Part shown: positions 46,421 to 55,927 of the stretch, in pieces
How positions within the stretch are numbered: the stretch's first letter is position 1
How the letters are laid out: each line of letters opens with the position of its first letter
DNA from: Hydrogenophaga sp.
GTDB taxonomy: Bacteria; Pseudomonadota; Gammaproteobacteria; Burkholderiales; Burkholderiaceae_C
Reading direction: 5' to 3'
Length of the DNA stretch: 63,974 bases
Assembly (NCBI RefSeq): GCF_026125825.1
Contig: NZ_JAHCKK010000017.1
Span: 1-63,974, forward strand
Translations under genes and position numbers: made by a program
Notes under the pieces: model-generated
Databases searched by the model: none
What the model was told of the DNA's origin: nothing
What the model saw: the letters and a program-made list of their open reading frames with translations, nothing else

Positions 46421-47368
46421 ATGACGGTGGATGCCAGGTCACTCGGCAAGGTGGCCGTGCTGATGGGCGGACGTTCGGCCGAACGCGAGGTGTCGCTCAT
46501 GTCGGGCAACGGCGTGCTGGCCGCGCTGAAGTCGAAAGGCGTCGATGCCCATGCCTTCGACCCGGCCGAGCGCGAGATGGGCGAGCTCAAGCGCGAGGGA
46601 TTCCAGCGCTGCTTCATTGCGCTGCACGGTCGCTTCGGTGAAGACGGCACGGTGCAGGGCGCCCTGGAGCTGCTGGGCATCCCCTACACCGGCCCCGGCG
46701 TGATGGCTTCCAGCGTCGCCATGGACAAGCTCATGACCAAGCGCATCTGGATCGCCGAAGGCCTGGCCACGCCGGCCTGGCGCCAGGTGCGCAGCGCCGA
46801 GGAAACCCTGGCCGCGTTCAAGGCGCTGGGCTCGCCCATGATCGTCAAACCCGTGCGCGAAGGCTCCACCATCGGCCTGACCAAGGTGACCAGCGAGGCG
46901 CAGTGCGCCGCCGCCTACGAACTCGCCGCCCGGCTCGATCCGCAGGTGATGTGCGAGCAGTTCATCGCGGGCGACGAAGTGACCTGTCCGGTGCTGGGCA
47001 CCGGCGCCCAGGCGAGGGCCCTGCCGGTGATCCGCATCGTCGCGCCCGAAGGCAACTACGACTACCAGAACAAGTATTTCACCGACGACACGAAGTACCT
47101 CGTGCCATGCGGCCTGCCCGAAGGCGAAGAGGCCGCCATCCAGGCGCTGGTGCTCAAGGCCTACCTCACGCTGGACTGCCGCGGCTGGTCGCGCGCCGAC
47201 GTGATGATCGACGCCAAGACGCGCAAGCCCTGGCTGCTGGAGATCAACACCTCGCCCGGCATGACCGGCCACTCCCTGGTGCCGATGTCGGCCAAGGCGG
47301 CCGGCCTGTCCTACGAAGACCTGTGCGTGCGGCTGCTGGCCACCGCCTCGCTGGATCACGCGGCCTGA
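46421..47368 (+). CDS. ddlB: D-alanine:D-alanine ligase
   Basis: A 315-residue ATP-grasp ligase making the D-Ala-D-Ala dipeptide used by Mur[22 protein letters not shown] is at the N-terminus, with [16 protein letters not shown] and [16 protein letters not shown] further on. The ATG at 46421 is preferred because AGGAG (46410-46414) lies 6 bases upstream. An in-frame ATG at 46403, overlapping the murC stop by ATGA, is a real alternative and would add six residues. Confidence 0.94.
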   Translation: MTVDARSLGKVAVLMGGRSAEREVSLMSGNGVLAALKSKGVDAHAFDPAEREMGELKREGFQRCFIALHGRFGEDGTVQGALELLGIPYTGPGVMASSVAMDKLMTKRIWIAEGLATPAWRQVRSAEETLAAFKALGSPMIVKPVREGSTIGLTKVTSEAQCAAAYELAARLDPQVMCEQFIAGDEVTCPVLGTGAQARALPVIRIVAPEGNYDYQNKYFTDDTKYLVPCGLPEGEEAAIQALVLKAYLTLDCRGWSRADVMIDAKTRKPWLLEINTSPGMTGHSLVPMSAKAAGLSYEDLCVRLLATASLDHAA

Positions 47369-47384
47369 GCCGCTGAACACCGCC

Positions 47385-48179
47385 ATGCCCAGCACCGAAC
47401 TGCCCCTGGATGTCAAGCTCATGACCGTGGTCACGCACGTCCTGATCGCGGTGTTCGCCGTGCTGAGCCTGGGGCTGTTCACCACCTGGCTGGTGCGCCA
47501 CCCGATCTGGACGGTCAAGGCGATCGCCGTGCACGGTGACGTGGCGCACCAGAACGCCGTGACCTTCCGCGCCCAGCTTTCGTCGCAGATGAAGACCCGC
47601 CTGAACGCCAGCTTCCTCACCGTGGACCTGCAGCAAGTGCGCCAGCTCTTCGAGTCGGTGCCCTGGGTGCGCAAGGCGGTGGTGCAGCGCGAGTTCCCCA
47701 ACCGCTTGCGCGTGACGCTGGAAGAACACCAGGCCGTGGCCTGGTGGGGTGAGGCGGGCTCGGGCCAGCTGGTCAACCGGCTGGGCGAGGTGTTCGATGC
47801 GAGCCCGGACGACGGCGATGGCCTGCCGGAGCTGGCCGGCCCGGTCGAGAAGTCGGGTCAGGTGTGGTCCCTCTATCAGCTGCTGCAGGCCGAGCTGGGC
47901 CGCCTCGACCTGGGGCTGGAGCGGCTTGAGCTCACCGAGCGGGGCACCTGGCGCGCCAAGCTCGACAGCGGTGCCCAGGTGGAGCTGGGCCGAGGCACGC
48001 CCGACGAACTGCTGGCGCGCACCCGCCGCTTCACCGGCACGCTGGCGCAACTCACCGAACGCTATGCGGGCGCGGTTCAGTCCGTGGACCTGCGCTACCC
48101 CAACGGCTACGCGTTGCGCCTGCGCGGCGTGACCACCGTGACCGACACGCCTGCTGGCGGATCTCAAAACCGAAGGTAA
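47385..48179 (+). CDS. ftsQ: Cell division protein FtsQ
   Basis: A 264-residue bitopic membrane protein: a short cytoplasmic tail, one helix at about 13-35 (VVTHVLIAVFAVLSLGLFTTWLV), a POTRA domain (WTVKAIAVHGDVAHQNAVTF...) and the FtsQ beta domain (VPWVRKAVVQREFPNRLRVTLEEHQAVAWW). It scaffolds FtsL/FtsB in the divisome. It sits between ddlB and ftsA as usual. Confidence 0.94.
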   Translation: MPSTELPLDVKLMTVVTHVLIAVFAVLSLGLFTTWLVRHPIWTVKAIAVHGDVAHQNAVTFRAQLSSQMKTRLNASFLTVDLQQVRQLFESVPWVRKAVVQREFPNRLRVTLEEHQAVAWWGEAGSGQLVNRLGEVFDASPDDGDGLPELAGPVEKSGQVWSLYQLLQAELGRLDLGLERLELTERGTWRAKLDSGAQVELGRGTPDELLARTRRFTGTLAQLTERYAGAVQSVDLRYPNGYALRLRGVTTVTDTPAGGSQNRR

Positions 48180-48192
48180 TCAAGAAGCAATC

Positions 48193-49422
48193 ATGGCCAA
48201 GGAATACAAGGATTTGGTGGTCGGACTCGACATCGGCACCGCCAAGATCATGGTGGTGGTCGCCGAGGTCCAGCCCAACGGCGAACTCAAGCTCGCGGGC
48301 CTGGGCGTGTCGGCCAGCCACGGCTTGAAACGCGGCGTGGTCGTGAACATCGACGCCACGGTGCAGAGCATCCAGCAGGCGCTGAAGGAGGCCGAGCTGA
48401 TGGCCGACTGCCGCATCGCGCGCGTCTACACCGGCATCACCGGCAGCCACATTCGCGGCATCAACTCCAGCGGCATGGTGGCCATCAAGGACCGCGAGGT
48501 CAGCGCCACCGACGTGGCGCGCGTGATCGAGACCGCCAAGGCCATCAACATCTCGACCGACCAGCGCCTGTTGCTGGTGGAGCCCCAGGAGTTCGTGATC
48601 GACGGCCAGGAGGTGAAGGAGCCGATCGGCATGAGTGGCATCCGCCTGGAGGCCAAGGTGCACATCGTCACCGGAGCGCAGAGCGCGGCGGAAAACATCA
48701 TCAAATGCGTGCGGCGCTGCGGACTGGAAGTGGACCAGCTCATGCTCAACCCGCTGGCGTCCAGCCAGGCGATCCTGACCGATGACGAGAAGGAACTTGG
48801 CGTGGCGCTGGTCGACATCGGGGCGGGCACGACCGACGTGGCGATCTTCTCCGGTGGTGCGATCCGCCACACGGCGGTGATTCCCATCGCGGGCGACCTG
48901 ATCACCAGCGATATCGCCATGGCCCTGCGCACGCCGACCAAGGACGCCGAGGACATCAAGGTCGAGAGCGGCTGCGCGAAGCAGCTGCTGGCCGATCCGG
49001 ACACCCAGGTGGAAGTGCCCGGCCTGGGTGATCGCGGCCCGCGCATGCTCAGCCGCCAGGCGCTCGCCGGCGTGATCGAGCCGCGCGTGGAGGAGATCTT
49101 CTCGCTGGTGCAGCAGGTGCTGCGCGATTCCGGCCACGAGGAAATGCTGTCCTCTGGCATCGTGCTCACCGGTGGCAGCGCGGTGATGCCGGGCATGGTC
49201 GAACTTGGCGAGGACATCTTCCTCAAACCCGTGCGCCGGGGCATTCCGAACTACACCAGCGCCCTGTCCGACATGGTCGCGCAGACGCGCGCGGCCACCG
49301 TGATGGGGTTGCTCGAAGAAGCCCGCCTGGCGCGCGTGCGCGGACACAAGGTGGCGCAGAAGGCCGGCTCGATGCAGGGCGCGGTCGAGCGGGTCAAGAG
49401 CTGGTTTCTGGGGACGTTCTGA
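48193..49422 (+). CDS. ftsA: Cell division protein FtsA
   Basis: A 409-residue actin-like ATPase that tethers FtsZ to the membrane. The phosphate-1 motif is in VVGLDIGTAKIMVVV near residues 9-23, then the 1C domain (about 85-165), VDIGAGTTDVAIF near 210 and TGGSAVMPGM near 325. The C-terminal amphipathic helix VERVKSWFLGTF is the membrane-targeting sequence. It is followed by 168 noncoding bases before ftsZ. Confidence 0.95.
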   Translation: MAKEYKDLVVGLDIGTAKIMVVVAEVQPNGELKLAGLGVSASHGLKRGVVVNIDATVQSIQQALKEAELMADCRIARVYTGITGSHIRGINSSGMVAIKDREVSATDVARVIETAKAINISTDQRLLLVEPQEFVIDGQEVKEPIGMSGIRLEAKVHIVTGAQSAAENIIKCVRRCGLEVDQLMLNPLASSQAILTDDEKELGVALVDIGAGTTDVAIFSGGAIRHTAVIPIAGDLITSDIAMALRTPTKDAEDIKVESGCAKQLLADPDTQVEVPGLGDRGPRMLSRQALAGVIEPRVEEIFSLVQQVLRDSGHEEMLSSGIVLTGGSAVMPGMVELGEDIFLKPVRRGIPNYTSALSDMVAQTRAATVMGLLEEARLARVRGHKVAQKAGSMQGAVERVKSWFLGTF

Positions 49423-49480
49423 TGAGACACGCTCGCCACGCCCAGTGCGTTCCCCCAGGCCGATGTCGACGACGAAGAGG

Positions 49481-49501
49481 CCGGTGTGCCGAACACACCG
49501 G
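49481..49501 (+). other. Perfect 8-bp hairpin between ftsA and ftsZ
   Basis: CCGGTGTG (49481-49488), loop CCGAA, CACACCGG (49494-49501). There is no T tract, so it is not a normal terminator. It lies 90 bases before the ftsZ start and could be an mRNA processing or stability element that sets the FtsZ to FtsA ratio. Confidence 0.45.
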
Positions 49502-49590
49502 ACCCCCCGGATGACCCGATCCTTCACCCCCAAGAACTTCTCGCATACCGCCGACACCAAGGCAACAGACACAGTACAAGGAGCATCGCA

Positions 49591-50799
49591 ATGAGCATCG
49601 AAATGATCGAAGTTGAAGAATTCAACCAGGGCACCCAGATCAAGGTCATCGGCGTGGGCGGCGGCGGCGGCAACGCGGTCGAGCACATGATCTCGCGCAG
49701 CGTGCAGGGCGTGGAGTTCATCTGCGCCAACACCGATGCACAGTCCCTCTCGCGCAGCGCTGCGCACAAGACCATCCAGCTTGGCACCAGCGGCCTGGGC
49801 GCAGGCAGCAAGCCCGAAAAGGGTCGTGACGCGGCCGAAGTCGCGGTGGACGACATCCGCGAGGCGATCGCCGGGGCGCACATGCTGTTCATCACCGCCG
49901 GCATGGGCGGTGGCACCGGCACCGGCGCGGCCCCCGTGATCGCCCGCGTGGCCAAGGAAATGGGCATCCTCACCGTCGGCGTCGTGACCAAGCCCTTCGA
50001 CTGGGAAGGTGGCCGTCGCATGACCAACGCCGACAGCGGCCTGGCCGAGCTCGAGGCCAATGTGGATTCGCTGATCGTGGTGCTGAACGAAAAGCTGCTG
50101 GAAGTGCTGGGCGACGACGTCACGCAGGACGAGGCCTTTGCCCACGCCAACGACGTGCTCAAGAACGCCGTCGGCGGCATCGCCGAAATCATCAACGAGT
50201 ACGGCAACGTCAACGTGGACTTCGAGGACGTGCGCACCGTGATGGGCGAGCCCGGCAAGGCCATGATGGGCACGGCCGTGGCCGCCGGCCCGGACCGCGC
50301 GCGCATCGCCGCCGAGCAGGCCGTGGCCTGCCCGCTGCTGGAAGGCATCGACCTGTCGGGCGCCAAGGGCGTGCTGGTGCTGGTCACGGCCGCCAAGGGT
50401 TCGCTCAAGCTGTCGGAGTCCAAGCTGGCGATGAACACGATCCGCGCCTACGCCTCGCCGGAAGCGCATGTCATCTATGGCGCCGCTTACGACGACAACC
50501 TGGGCGACGAGATGCGCGTGACGGTGGTGGCCACGGGCCTGTCGCGCCAGGGCGCGCGCCGCACGGCGCCTCCGCTGCAGGTGCTGCGCACCGGCACCGA
50601 CAACGTGCCGTTCAATGTGCCGACCGTGAACGCCGCCGTGGGTGGCCCGGGCGCCGCGCAGCCGGACTACAACTCCATGGCAGTGCCCAGTGTCTGGCGC
50701 ACCAACCGCACGCAGGCCGCGGCCAAGGTGGACGCGCTGGCTTCCGGTGGCATGGACGACTTCGAGATTCCTGCCTTCCTGCGCAAGCAGGCGGACTGA
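49591..50799 (+). CDS. ftsZ: Cell division GTPase FtsZ
   Basis: A 402-residue tubulin-like GTPase forming the Z ring. The nucleotide-site motifs are GVGGGGGNAVEHM near 22, ANTDAQSL and the tubulin signature GGGTGTGAAPVI near 107. The T7 loop is NVDFEDVRTVM. The conserved C-terminal peptide DDFEIPAFLRKQAD binds FtsA and ZipA-type partners. AAGGAG stands 7 bases upstream of the ATG at 49591; an upstream in-frame extension has no support. It has its own 168-bp leader region. Confidence 0.97.
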   Translation: MSIEMIEVEEFNQGTQIKVIGVGGGGGNAVEHMISRSVQGVEFICANTDAQSLSRSAAHKTIQLGTSGLGAGSKPEKGRDAAEVAVDDIREAIAGAHMLFITAGMGGGTGTGAAPVIARVAKEMGILTVGVVTKPFDWEGGRRMTNADSGLAELEANVDSLIVVLNEKLLEVLGDDVTQDEAFAHANDVLKNAVGGIAEIINEYGNVNVDFEDVRTVMGEPGKAMMGTAVAAGPDRARIAAEQAVACPLLEGIDLSGAKGVLVLVTAAKGSLKLSESKLAMNTIRAYASPEAHVIYGAAYDDNLGDEMRVTVVATGLSRQGARRTAPPLQVLRTGTDNVPFNVPTVNAAVGGPGAAQPDYNSMAVPSVWRTNRTQAAAKVDALASGGMDDFEIPAFLRKQAD

Positions 50800-50976
50800 G
50801 TCTCCCGCCGGGGTTCGCTGGCCTGCACATCGCGGGCGGGTGGACCCCGGGCGCCCGGCTGCGGGCGACATGGGCCGGAGCCGGCCGACCCGCTCGCCGA
50901 TGACCTTCTCTGCCGGAGAAAACCGGGCCTATCAAGGCCATCAGCTTTCTAAACCATGTTCTGGCGCCCGGAAAAC

Positions 50977-50982
50977 TACAAT
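50977..50982 (+). promoter_or_regulatory. -10-like hexamer directly before lpxC
   Basis: TACAAT ends exactly 6 bases before the lpxC ATG at 50989. If it is a real -10, the transcript would start at the A of the start codon. The -35 region is weak. Confidence 0.4.
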
Positions 50983-50988
50983 TCGAAG

Positions 50989-51912
50989 ATGCTCGCCCAA
51001 CGCACGCTCAAATCCCTGACCAAGGCCGTCGGTGTCGGCCTGCACAGCGGTCAGCGGGTGGAACTGACGCTGCGGCCGGCCGCGCCCGACACCGGCATCG
51101 TGTTCCGTCGGGTGGACCTGTCTGCGCCGGTGGACATTGCGGTCAATGCCATGTCGGTGACCGACACCCGCCTGGCCTCCACCATCTCCAACGGCGGCGT
51201 CAAGGTGCACACCATCGAGCACCTCATGAGCGCCTGTGCGGGCCTGGGCCTGGACAACCTCTTCGTCGACATCACTGCCGAAGAAGTGCCCATTCTGGAC
51301 GGTTCTTCGGCCTCTTTCGTCTACCTGCTGCAAAGCGCCGGCATCGTGATGCAGAACGCGCCCAAGCGCTTCATCCGCGTCACCAAGCCGGTGGAGGTGC
51401 GCGAAGGCGAGGGTCGCACGCTCAAGTGGGCGCGGCTCGACCCCTTCCACGGCTACAAGCTCGCTTTCGAGATCGAGTTCAACCACCCTGCCGTGAACTC
51501 CACCGGTCAGCGCGTGGAGTTCGACTTTGGCAGTGGTCAGTACGCGCGTGAGATCGCCCGTGCGCGCACCTTCGGCTTCACGCGCGACGTGGAAATGATG
51601 CGCTCCAACGGCCTGGCCATGGGCGGTGGCCTGGACAACGCCATCGTGATGGACGACGTCAAGGTGCTCAACGCCGATGGCCTGCGCTACCAGGACGAGT
51701 TCGTCAAGCACAAGATTCTCGACGCCATGGGCGATCTGTACATCGTGGGCAAGCCGCTGCTGGCCGCCTACAGCGCCTTTCGCAGCGGCCATGCAATGAA
51801 CAACCAGCTGCTGCGTGCCCTGCTGGATCGGCCCGATGCCTACGAGATCGTGAGCTTCGACCACGAGCGCGAAGCCCCACGCGGCTTCGCCCAGCTGGCC
51901 CCGGCCTGGTAA
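50989..51912 (+). CDS. lpxC: UDP-3-O-acyl-GlcNAc deacetylase
   Basis: A 307-residue zinc deacetylase, the committed step of lipid A synthesis. Zinc and catalytic residues are His74-x-x-Glu77-His78 in HTIEHLMSA, His241 and Asp245 in [12 protein letters not shown], and SGHAMNNQL near the end. The ATG at 50989 matches the usual N-terminus ([21 protein letters not shown]); a start at 50956 is less likely. It closes the dcw cluster. Confidence 0.96.
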   Translation: MLAQRTLKSLTKAVGVGLHSGQRVELTLRPAAPDTGIVFRRVDLSAPVDIAVNAMSVTDTRLASTISNGGVKVHTIEHLMSACAGLGLDNLFVDITAEEVPILDGSSASFVYLLQSAGIVMQNAPKRFIRVTKPVEVREGEGRTLKWARLDPFHGYKLAFEIEFNHPAVNSTGQRVEFDFGSGQYAREIARARTFGFTRDVEMMRSNGLAMGGGLDNAIVMDDVKVLNADGLRYQDEFVKHKILDAMGDLYIVGKPLLAAYSAFRSGHAMNNQLLRALLDRPDAYEIVSFDHEREAPRGFAQLAPAW

Positions 51913-51933
51913 GCCACGCCGCCACTGCCTCCC

Positions 51934-52110
51934 ATGCTGCTGTTCCGCTGGACCGTGATGTTGCTGCTGCTGGCAGCCGGCGTGTGTTTCGCTTTCTACA
52001 TCGGCACGGGCCAGGCGCGCTATCGCAGCTGGGGCATCGTGATCCTGAAGTGGACCGTCATCGCGGCACTGGGTTTCTTTGGCGTGCTTGTGCTGGAACG
52101 CCTGCTCTAG
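51934..52110 (+). CDS. Small two-helix membrane protein downstream of lpxC
   Basis: A 58-residue open frame, ATG to TAG, 21 bases after lpxC. Predicted helices are at about 2-22 (hydrophobic, Leu-rich, containing VMLLLLAAGVCFAFYIG) and 37-54 (LKWTVIAALGFFGVLVLE), joined by a short basic loop (GQARYRSWG). The hydrophobic pattern and close spacing argue that it is real. The function is unknown. It converges on the PAS-protein gene with 13 bases between stops. Confidence 0.65.
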   Translation: MLLFRWTVMLLLLAAGVCFAFYIGTGQARYRSWGIVILKWTVIAALGFFGVLVLERLL

Positions 52111-52123
52111 GCAAGACCTTCGC

Positions 52124-53701
52124 TCAGCGCGACGGCGGCTCCGACACGGGCCGCACAAAGGCGCTGAAGAGCTGCAGCTCGCTGGTGTGGATCAGGCCGA
52201 TCTTCATCTCCACCTCCATCTCGCGACCTTGCCGGTCCACCACCGTGCGCCGCAGCAAACGGCCCGTGAAGGGGGCTCGACCGGTGGTGTGGAAATGCGC
52301 CAGGGCTTTCACGAAGGCGATGTGGTATCGCTCGGGAAGGATGGTGTCGGCCAGCGATTCACCCCGCACCTCGGCGCGCTTCCAGCCGAACAGCTCTTCG
52401 GCCGCGGCGTTCCAGTCGGTGATGCAGCCGTCGAAATCGATGCCGATGAAGGCCTCCTGCGCGCTGTCGATCACGGTCTGCACCCGCTCTTCGTTGGCGC
52501 GCAGGTCGTCGACGGTTTCGCGCAGTTCGGCCGTGCGCTCGCTCACGCGCCGCTCCAGCGCGGCATGGTTCTGGCGCAGCTCGGCCTCGTTGGCCTGCAG
52601 GCCTTTCACCAGGGAGTTGAAGGCATTGCCCAGCGTCGCGACCTCCCGGTAAGCCGCTGTGGTGGGGGCTTTCACGGCGTATCCCGCCTCGATGCCGCGC
52701 GCCACGTCGGTCAGGTCAAGCAGGGGGCGCGTGATCAGGCGCGCCACCAGCCAGCCCAGCAGGGAAAACACCAGCGCCGCCGCCAGGCCGCCAAGCAGCA
52801 TGCGCCGGTGCAACTGGTTGACCGGGGCATAGGCGTCGTCCAGGGTCTGCCGCACCAGCACGCGCCAGCCCAGGCCGCCGTAGGTGTCGAAGCCGTTGTC
52901 GCGGCTGTAGCCCACGAGGTAGCGGCGGCCATCGGGCCAGGTTTCCGTCGCATGACCCGATTCGCCGCGCCCTGCCGCTGCCACGCTCGGCAACGTCAGC
53001 GCGGCGCCCTGCAGGTCCTTGGGTCCAAGCAGCACCACGCCCGAGGCCGAGACGATCAGCAGGTCGACGATGCGGTGGCGGTTCACGGGGGTGAAGATCG
53101 CGTCCTGGACTTCGCTGGCCCAGTTCCACGACAGGTGCACCCCCAGCACGCCGGTGGTCAGTCCGCTGGCATCCGTCAGCGGGAAGGCGATGTCGACGAA
53201 GCGCTGGGGCTCGCTGCCCGGTGTGGCCAGCAACTGGGCGAGCAGCATGGCGTCGTGCACGTCGCCCATCGGGTGGCCGTCCATCGCGTTGCGAAACCAG
53301 GGCCGTGCGGACACATCCGTGCCTTCCAGCATGCTGCGCGTGGCGGTGCGCACCACCCCCGCGGCGTCGGTCACGCCGATCCACGCGTAGTAGGGGTAGC
53401 TCTTCTGCAGCGCCTCGATCTCCTGGCGGATGGTGCCGACATCGGCGGCGCCACCGAGGCGCTGGGCGATCAGGCGCACCTCGCGGTAGCGTTCGAACAT
53501 GGAGCGGTCCAGCCGGCTCGCGGTCTGCTGCGCCAGCTCGGTCAGGTTGGCGCCGATGGCTTCGCGCACCTGGTGGCTCGCGACGCGGTCGCTGAACAGC
53601 GTCAGGCTTAGGGTCAGCCACAGCGACAGCACGGTGAAGGCCACGGCGAGCCAGGCGCCCAGGCTGAATCGGCGCAAAGGCGACGAACTTTCCATGCCCA
53701 T
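52124..53701 (-). CDS. Cache-HAMP-PAS membrane sensor without an output domain
   Basis: A 525-residue receptor-like protein. Transmembrane helix 1 is at about 14-36, a periplasmic dCache-type sensor at about 50-295 (SYPYYAWIGVTDAAGVVRTATRS, WFRNAMDG), helix 2 near 300-322, HAMP to about 370, a coiled coil (LERRVSERTAELRETVDDL) and one PAS domain near 410-515 (IDFDGCITDWNAAAEELFGW). The protein stops right after PAS: no histidine kinase, GGDEF, EAL or chemoreceptor domain follows. The ATG shares one base with the ruvC stop, so the two are translationally coupled. Ligand and partner are unknown. Confidence 0.8.
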   Translation of the reverse strand: MGMESSSPLRRFSLGAWLAVAFTVLSLWLTLSLTLFSDRVASHQVREAIGANLTELAQQTASRLDRSMFERYREVRLIAQRLGGAADVGTIRQEIEALQKSYPYYAWIGVTDAAGVVRTATRSMLEGTDVSARPWFRNAMDGHPMGDVHDAMLLAQLLATPGSEPQRFVDIAFPLTDASGLTTGVLGVHLSWNWASEVQDAIFTPVNRHRIVDLLIVSASGVVLLGPKDLQGAALTLPSVAAAGRGESGHATETWPDGRRYLVGYSRDNGFDTYGGLGWRVLVRQTLDDAYAPVNQLHRRMLLGGLAAALVFSLLGWLVARLITRPLLDLTDVARGIEAGYAVKAPTTAAYREVATLGNAFNSLVKGLQANEAELRQNHAALERRVSERTAELRETVDDLRANEERVQTVIDSAQEAFIGIDFDGCITDWNAAAEELFGWKRAEVRGESLADTILPERYHIAFVKALAHFHTTGRAPFTGRLLRRTVVDRQGREMEVEMKIGLIHTSELQLFSAFVRPVSEPPSR

Positions 53702-54249
53702 CAATACACCCGCCCGGCTTTGTACGTGGCGTGGGTGCGCGCCTGTTGCGGCGAGACTTTGTTGATTGCCGCCAGGGTGCGGCTGACCTGGGCGTGGGTG
53801 ATGGCCAGGCCGAGCGCATCGGCCGCGTCTTTGCCGGGCAGGCCGGGCAGGCGCAGCAGGCGCTTGACCATCTCCTGCATCTGGGGTTTGCCAGCCCGGC
53901 CATTGCCGGCCACGGCTTTTTTCAGCTGAAGCGCGGTGTATTCGGCCACGTCCAGCTTGTTGGCCACCAGGGCGGTGAGGCAGGCGCCACGTGCCTGGCC
54001 CAGCAAGAGCGTGGCCTGGGGGTTGACGTTGACGAACACGATTTCGCAGACCGACACCTGGGGCTGGTAGCGAGCCACCACCTCGGTGATGCCGTCGAAC
54101 AGGATCTTGAGCCGCTCGGGCAGCAGCGCGCCGTCCTTCGGGCTGGTCTGGATGGTGCCGCTGGCCACGTAGTGCAGGGCGGCGCCTTCGGTGTCGATCA
54201 CGCCGAAGCCGGTGCACTGCAGGCCGGGGTCGATGCCGAGGATTCGCAT
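53701..54249 (-). CDS. ruvC: Holliday junction endonuclease RuvC
   Basis: A 182-residue resolvase that cuts four-way DNA junctions during recombination. Catalytic acidic residues are Asp7 in [14 protein letters not shown], Glu in [11 protein letters not shown], and the Asp pair in [14 protein letters not shown] near 140. The start ATG is at 54249. No ruvAB is adjacent. It lies downstream of the cdsA relative and overlaps the PAS-sensor gene by one base. Confidence 0.95.
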   Translation of the reverse strand: MRILGIDPGLQCTGFGVIDTEGAALHYVASGTIQTSPKDGALLPERLKILFDGITEVVARYQPQVSVCEIVFVNVNPQATLLLGQARGACLTALVANKLDVAEYTALQLKKAVAGNGRAGKPQMQEMVKRLLRLPGLPGKDAADALGLAITHAQVSRTLAAINKVSPQQARTHATYKAGRVY

Positions 54250-54260
54250 GGGGGAAGGTC

Positions 54261-55253
54261 TCAAAGATCGAAGGTCCAGCGCACGGAATGGAAGAACACA
54301 GGCGCGGCGAAACACAGAGCGTCCACGCGGTCGAGCAGGCCGCTTGCCCCGGTGACCGAACGGCCTGCGAGGCCCCAGTGGGTGACGCCGCGGTCGCGCT
54401 TGATGGCCTTCATCACGAGGTGGCCAAAGCTGCCGGCCACGCAGGCCACGAGGGCCATGGCCAGGGCCGGCAGCGGTTTGAACGGCGTGAAGCCGGAGAG
54501 CGCCGCGCCCAGCAGACCGCCTGCGGCCAGGCCGAGCGCCCAGCTGCGCCAGTGGAAGCTGCCGCTGATGGCCGGCGCCACCGGCCGGCGAAGGCCGCGG
54601 GCGGCCAGGTGCTGCACCAGCATGCAGGTCTGCACCACCAGCACCAGAAAGAACACCAGGAACGCCGTCTTGCCGGCGAAGCCGGGAAAGTTGAGCAGCA
54701 GCAGGGCCGGCACGTGGCTCATGCCATAGACGCACACCATGATGCCCCACTGCAGCTTGGCGTTGCGCTCCAGGAAACGCTGCGGGTCGTTGCCCAGGGC
54801 GCTAGCCACCGGGATGGCGAGGAACACATAGACCGGGATGAACACGGTGAACAGGTTGAAGCGCTCGGTCCACACCAGCGCGTACTGCAGTGGCAGCACG
54901 ACGAAGAAGGCCAGCACCAGGCTGCGGTGGTCGCCGCGGCGGGTGGGCGAGAGGCTGATGAACTCGCGCAGGATGAAGAACGAGACCAGGCCGAACAGCA
55001 CGATGGCGAAGCCCTCGCCCATCACCCAGCCGACCCAGAACACCAGCATCATCATCCAGGAGCTGCGCAACAGCGCCTGGTTGTCCTGCAGGCGCAGGGC
55101 GCGTTCGCCGGTGGCGTCGTCGTCGCCCGAGCGGCGCTCGCGCAGCGACAGCAGCACGCCCACGCCGCTGGCGATCAGCAGCAGGCCGAACAGCACCACG
55201 AACACGAGGCTGACCTGCTGGTCTGCGGTGAGGCTTCGGAGGAAGGAGGTCAT
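54261..55253 (-). CDS. CdsA-family phosphatidate cytidylyltransferase-like protein
   Basis: A 330-residue membrane protein with about eight helices and a CTP-transferase-type C-terminus: [19 protein letters not shown] followed by [20 protein letters not shown]. The canonical CdsA motif (S-x-x-K-R-x4-K-D-x5-PGHGG-x2-DRxD) is recognisable but altered: the PGHGG part reads VTGASG. It would make CDP-diacylglycerol from phosphatidate. The neighbouring acyltransferase makes phosphatidate, so the pair forms a lipid module. The altered motif makes the exact activity less certain than the family. Confidence 0.78.
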   Translation of the reverse strand: MTSFLRSLTADQQVSLVFVVLFGLLLIASGVGVLLSLRERRSGDDDATGERALRLQDNQALLRSSWMMMLVFWVGWVMGEGFAIVLFGLVSFFILREFISLSPTRRGDHRSLVLAFFVVLPLQYALVWTERFNLFTVFIPVYVFLAIPVASALGNDPQRFLERNAKLQWGIMVCVYGMSHVPALLLLNFPGFAGKTAFLVFFLVLVVQTCMLVQHLAARGLRRPVAPAISGSFHWRSWALGLAAGGLLGAALSGFTPFKPLPALAMALVACVAGSFGHLVMKAIKRDRGVTHWGLAGRSVTGASGLLDRVDALCFAAPVFFHSVRWTFDL

Positions 55254-55257
55254 GCGA

Positions 55258-55875
55258 TCAGACGTCCCGAAGGGCCATGACGGCCTCGCGGGCCCGTTTC
55301 AGGAAGTCGGCGCGAGGTTCCTCGGCGCCCAGCACCAGTGGCTCGCCAAACGTGACCGAGCACAACACCGGCACCGGAACCACTTCGCCTTTGGGGATCA
55401 CGCGCTGCACGTTGTGGATCCAGGCCGGCACCAGCACCACGCCAGGAAACCGCAGCGCCAGGTTGTACAGGCCCGACTTGAAGGGCTGCGGGTCTTCTTC
55501 ATGGCCGCGCGTGCCCTCGGGAAAGAGGATCAGCGAGTCGCCGCTCTCCAGTGCCTGGATCAGCGGCGCGAGCGGGTCTTCGTCGCCCTTGCGTTCGCGC
55601 TCGACGTAGACGGCGTTGAACACCTCGGTGGTGATCCAGCGCTTGAAGTTCGATGCGGTCCAGTAGTCCTTGGCCGCGATGGGACGCGTGATGCTGCGCA
55701 GCTCCTTTGGCAGGGCGGCCCAGATCAGCACGAGGTCGGCATGGCTCTGGTGGTTGGCGAAATAAATGCGCTGCTCGGCCTTGGGCGGGCAACCATGCCA
55801 GCGCGCCTGCGCGCCGGTCAGCAGGCGCACCAGGCCGAGCAGGAACAGGCTCATGAGGCTGGCGGAGAGTTTCAT
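55258..55875 (-). CDS. 1-acyl-glycerol-3-phosphate acyltransferase-like protein (PlsC family)
   Basis: A 205-residue acyltransferase. The catalytic motif is NHQSHADL near residues 40-47, and the substrate motif FPEGTRG is near 120. A hydrophobic helix near the N-terminus (LMSLFLLGLVRLLTGA) anchors it to the membrane. It would convert lysophosphatidate to phosphatidate, the substrate of the adjacent cdsA relative. Its stop is four bases before that gene. The ATG at 55875 has no visible ribosome-binding site; an ATG at 55854 is an alternative. Confidence 0.82.
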   Translation of the reverse strand: MKLSASLMSLFLLGLVRLLTGAQARWHGCPPKAEQRIYFANHQSHADLVLIWAALPKELRSITRPIAAKDYWTASNFKRWITTEVFNAVYVERERKGDEDPLAPLIQALESGDSLILFPEGTRGHEEDPQPFKSGLYNLALRFPGVVLVPAWIHNVQRVIPKGEVVPVPVLCSVTFGEPLVLGAEEPRADFLKRAREAVMALRDV

Positions 55876-55927
55876 CGGGGGGACTGCGCGCGAGGCGGCA
55901 TGCCTGGAAGAGCCGCGGGGCGGGCGT

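Noticed and set aside
48052-50871. Minus-strand open frame of 939 codons across ftsQ-ftsA-ftsZ
   Set aside because: It runs antisense to three unmistakable division genes and its protein is His/Arg/Gly-rich without motifs; typical GC-driven antisense frame.
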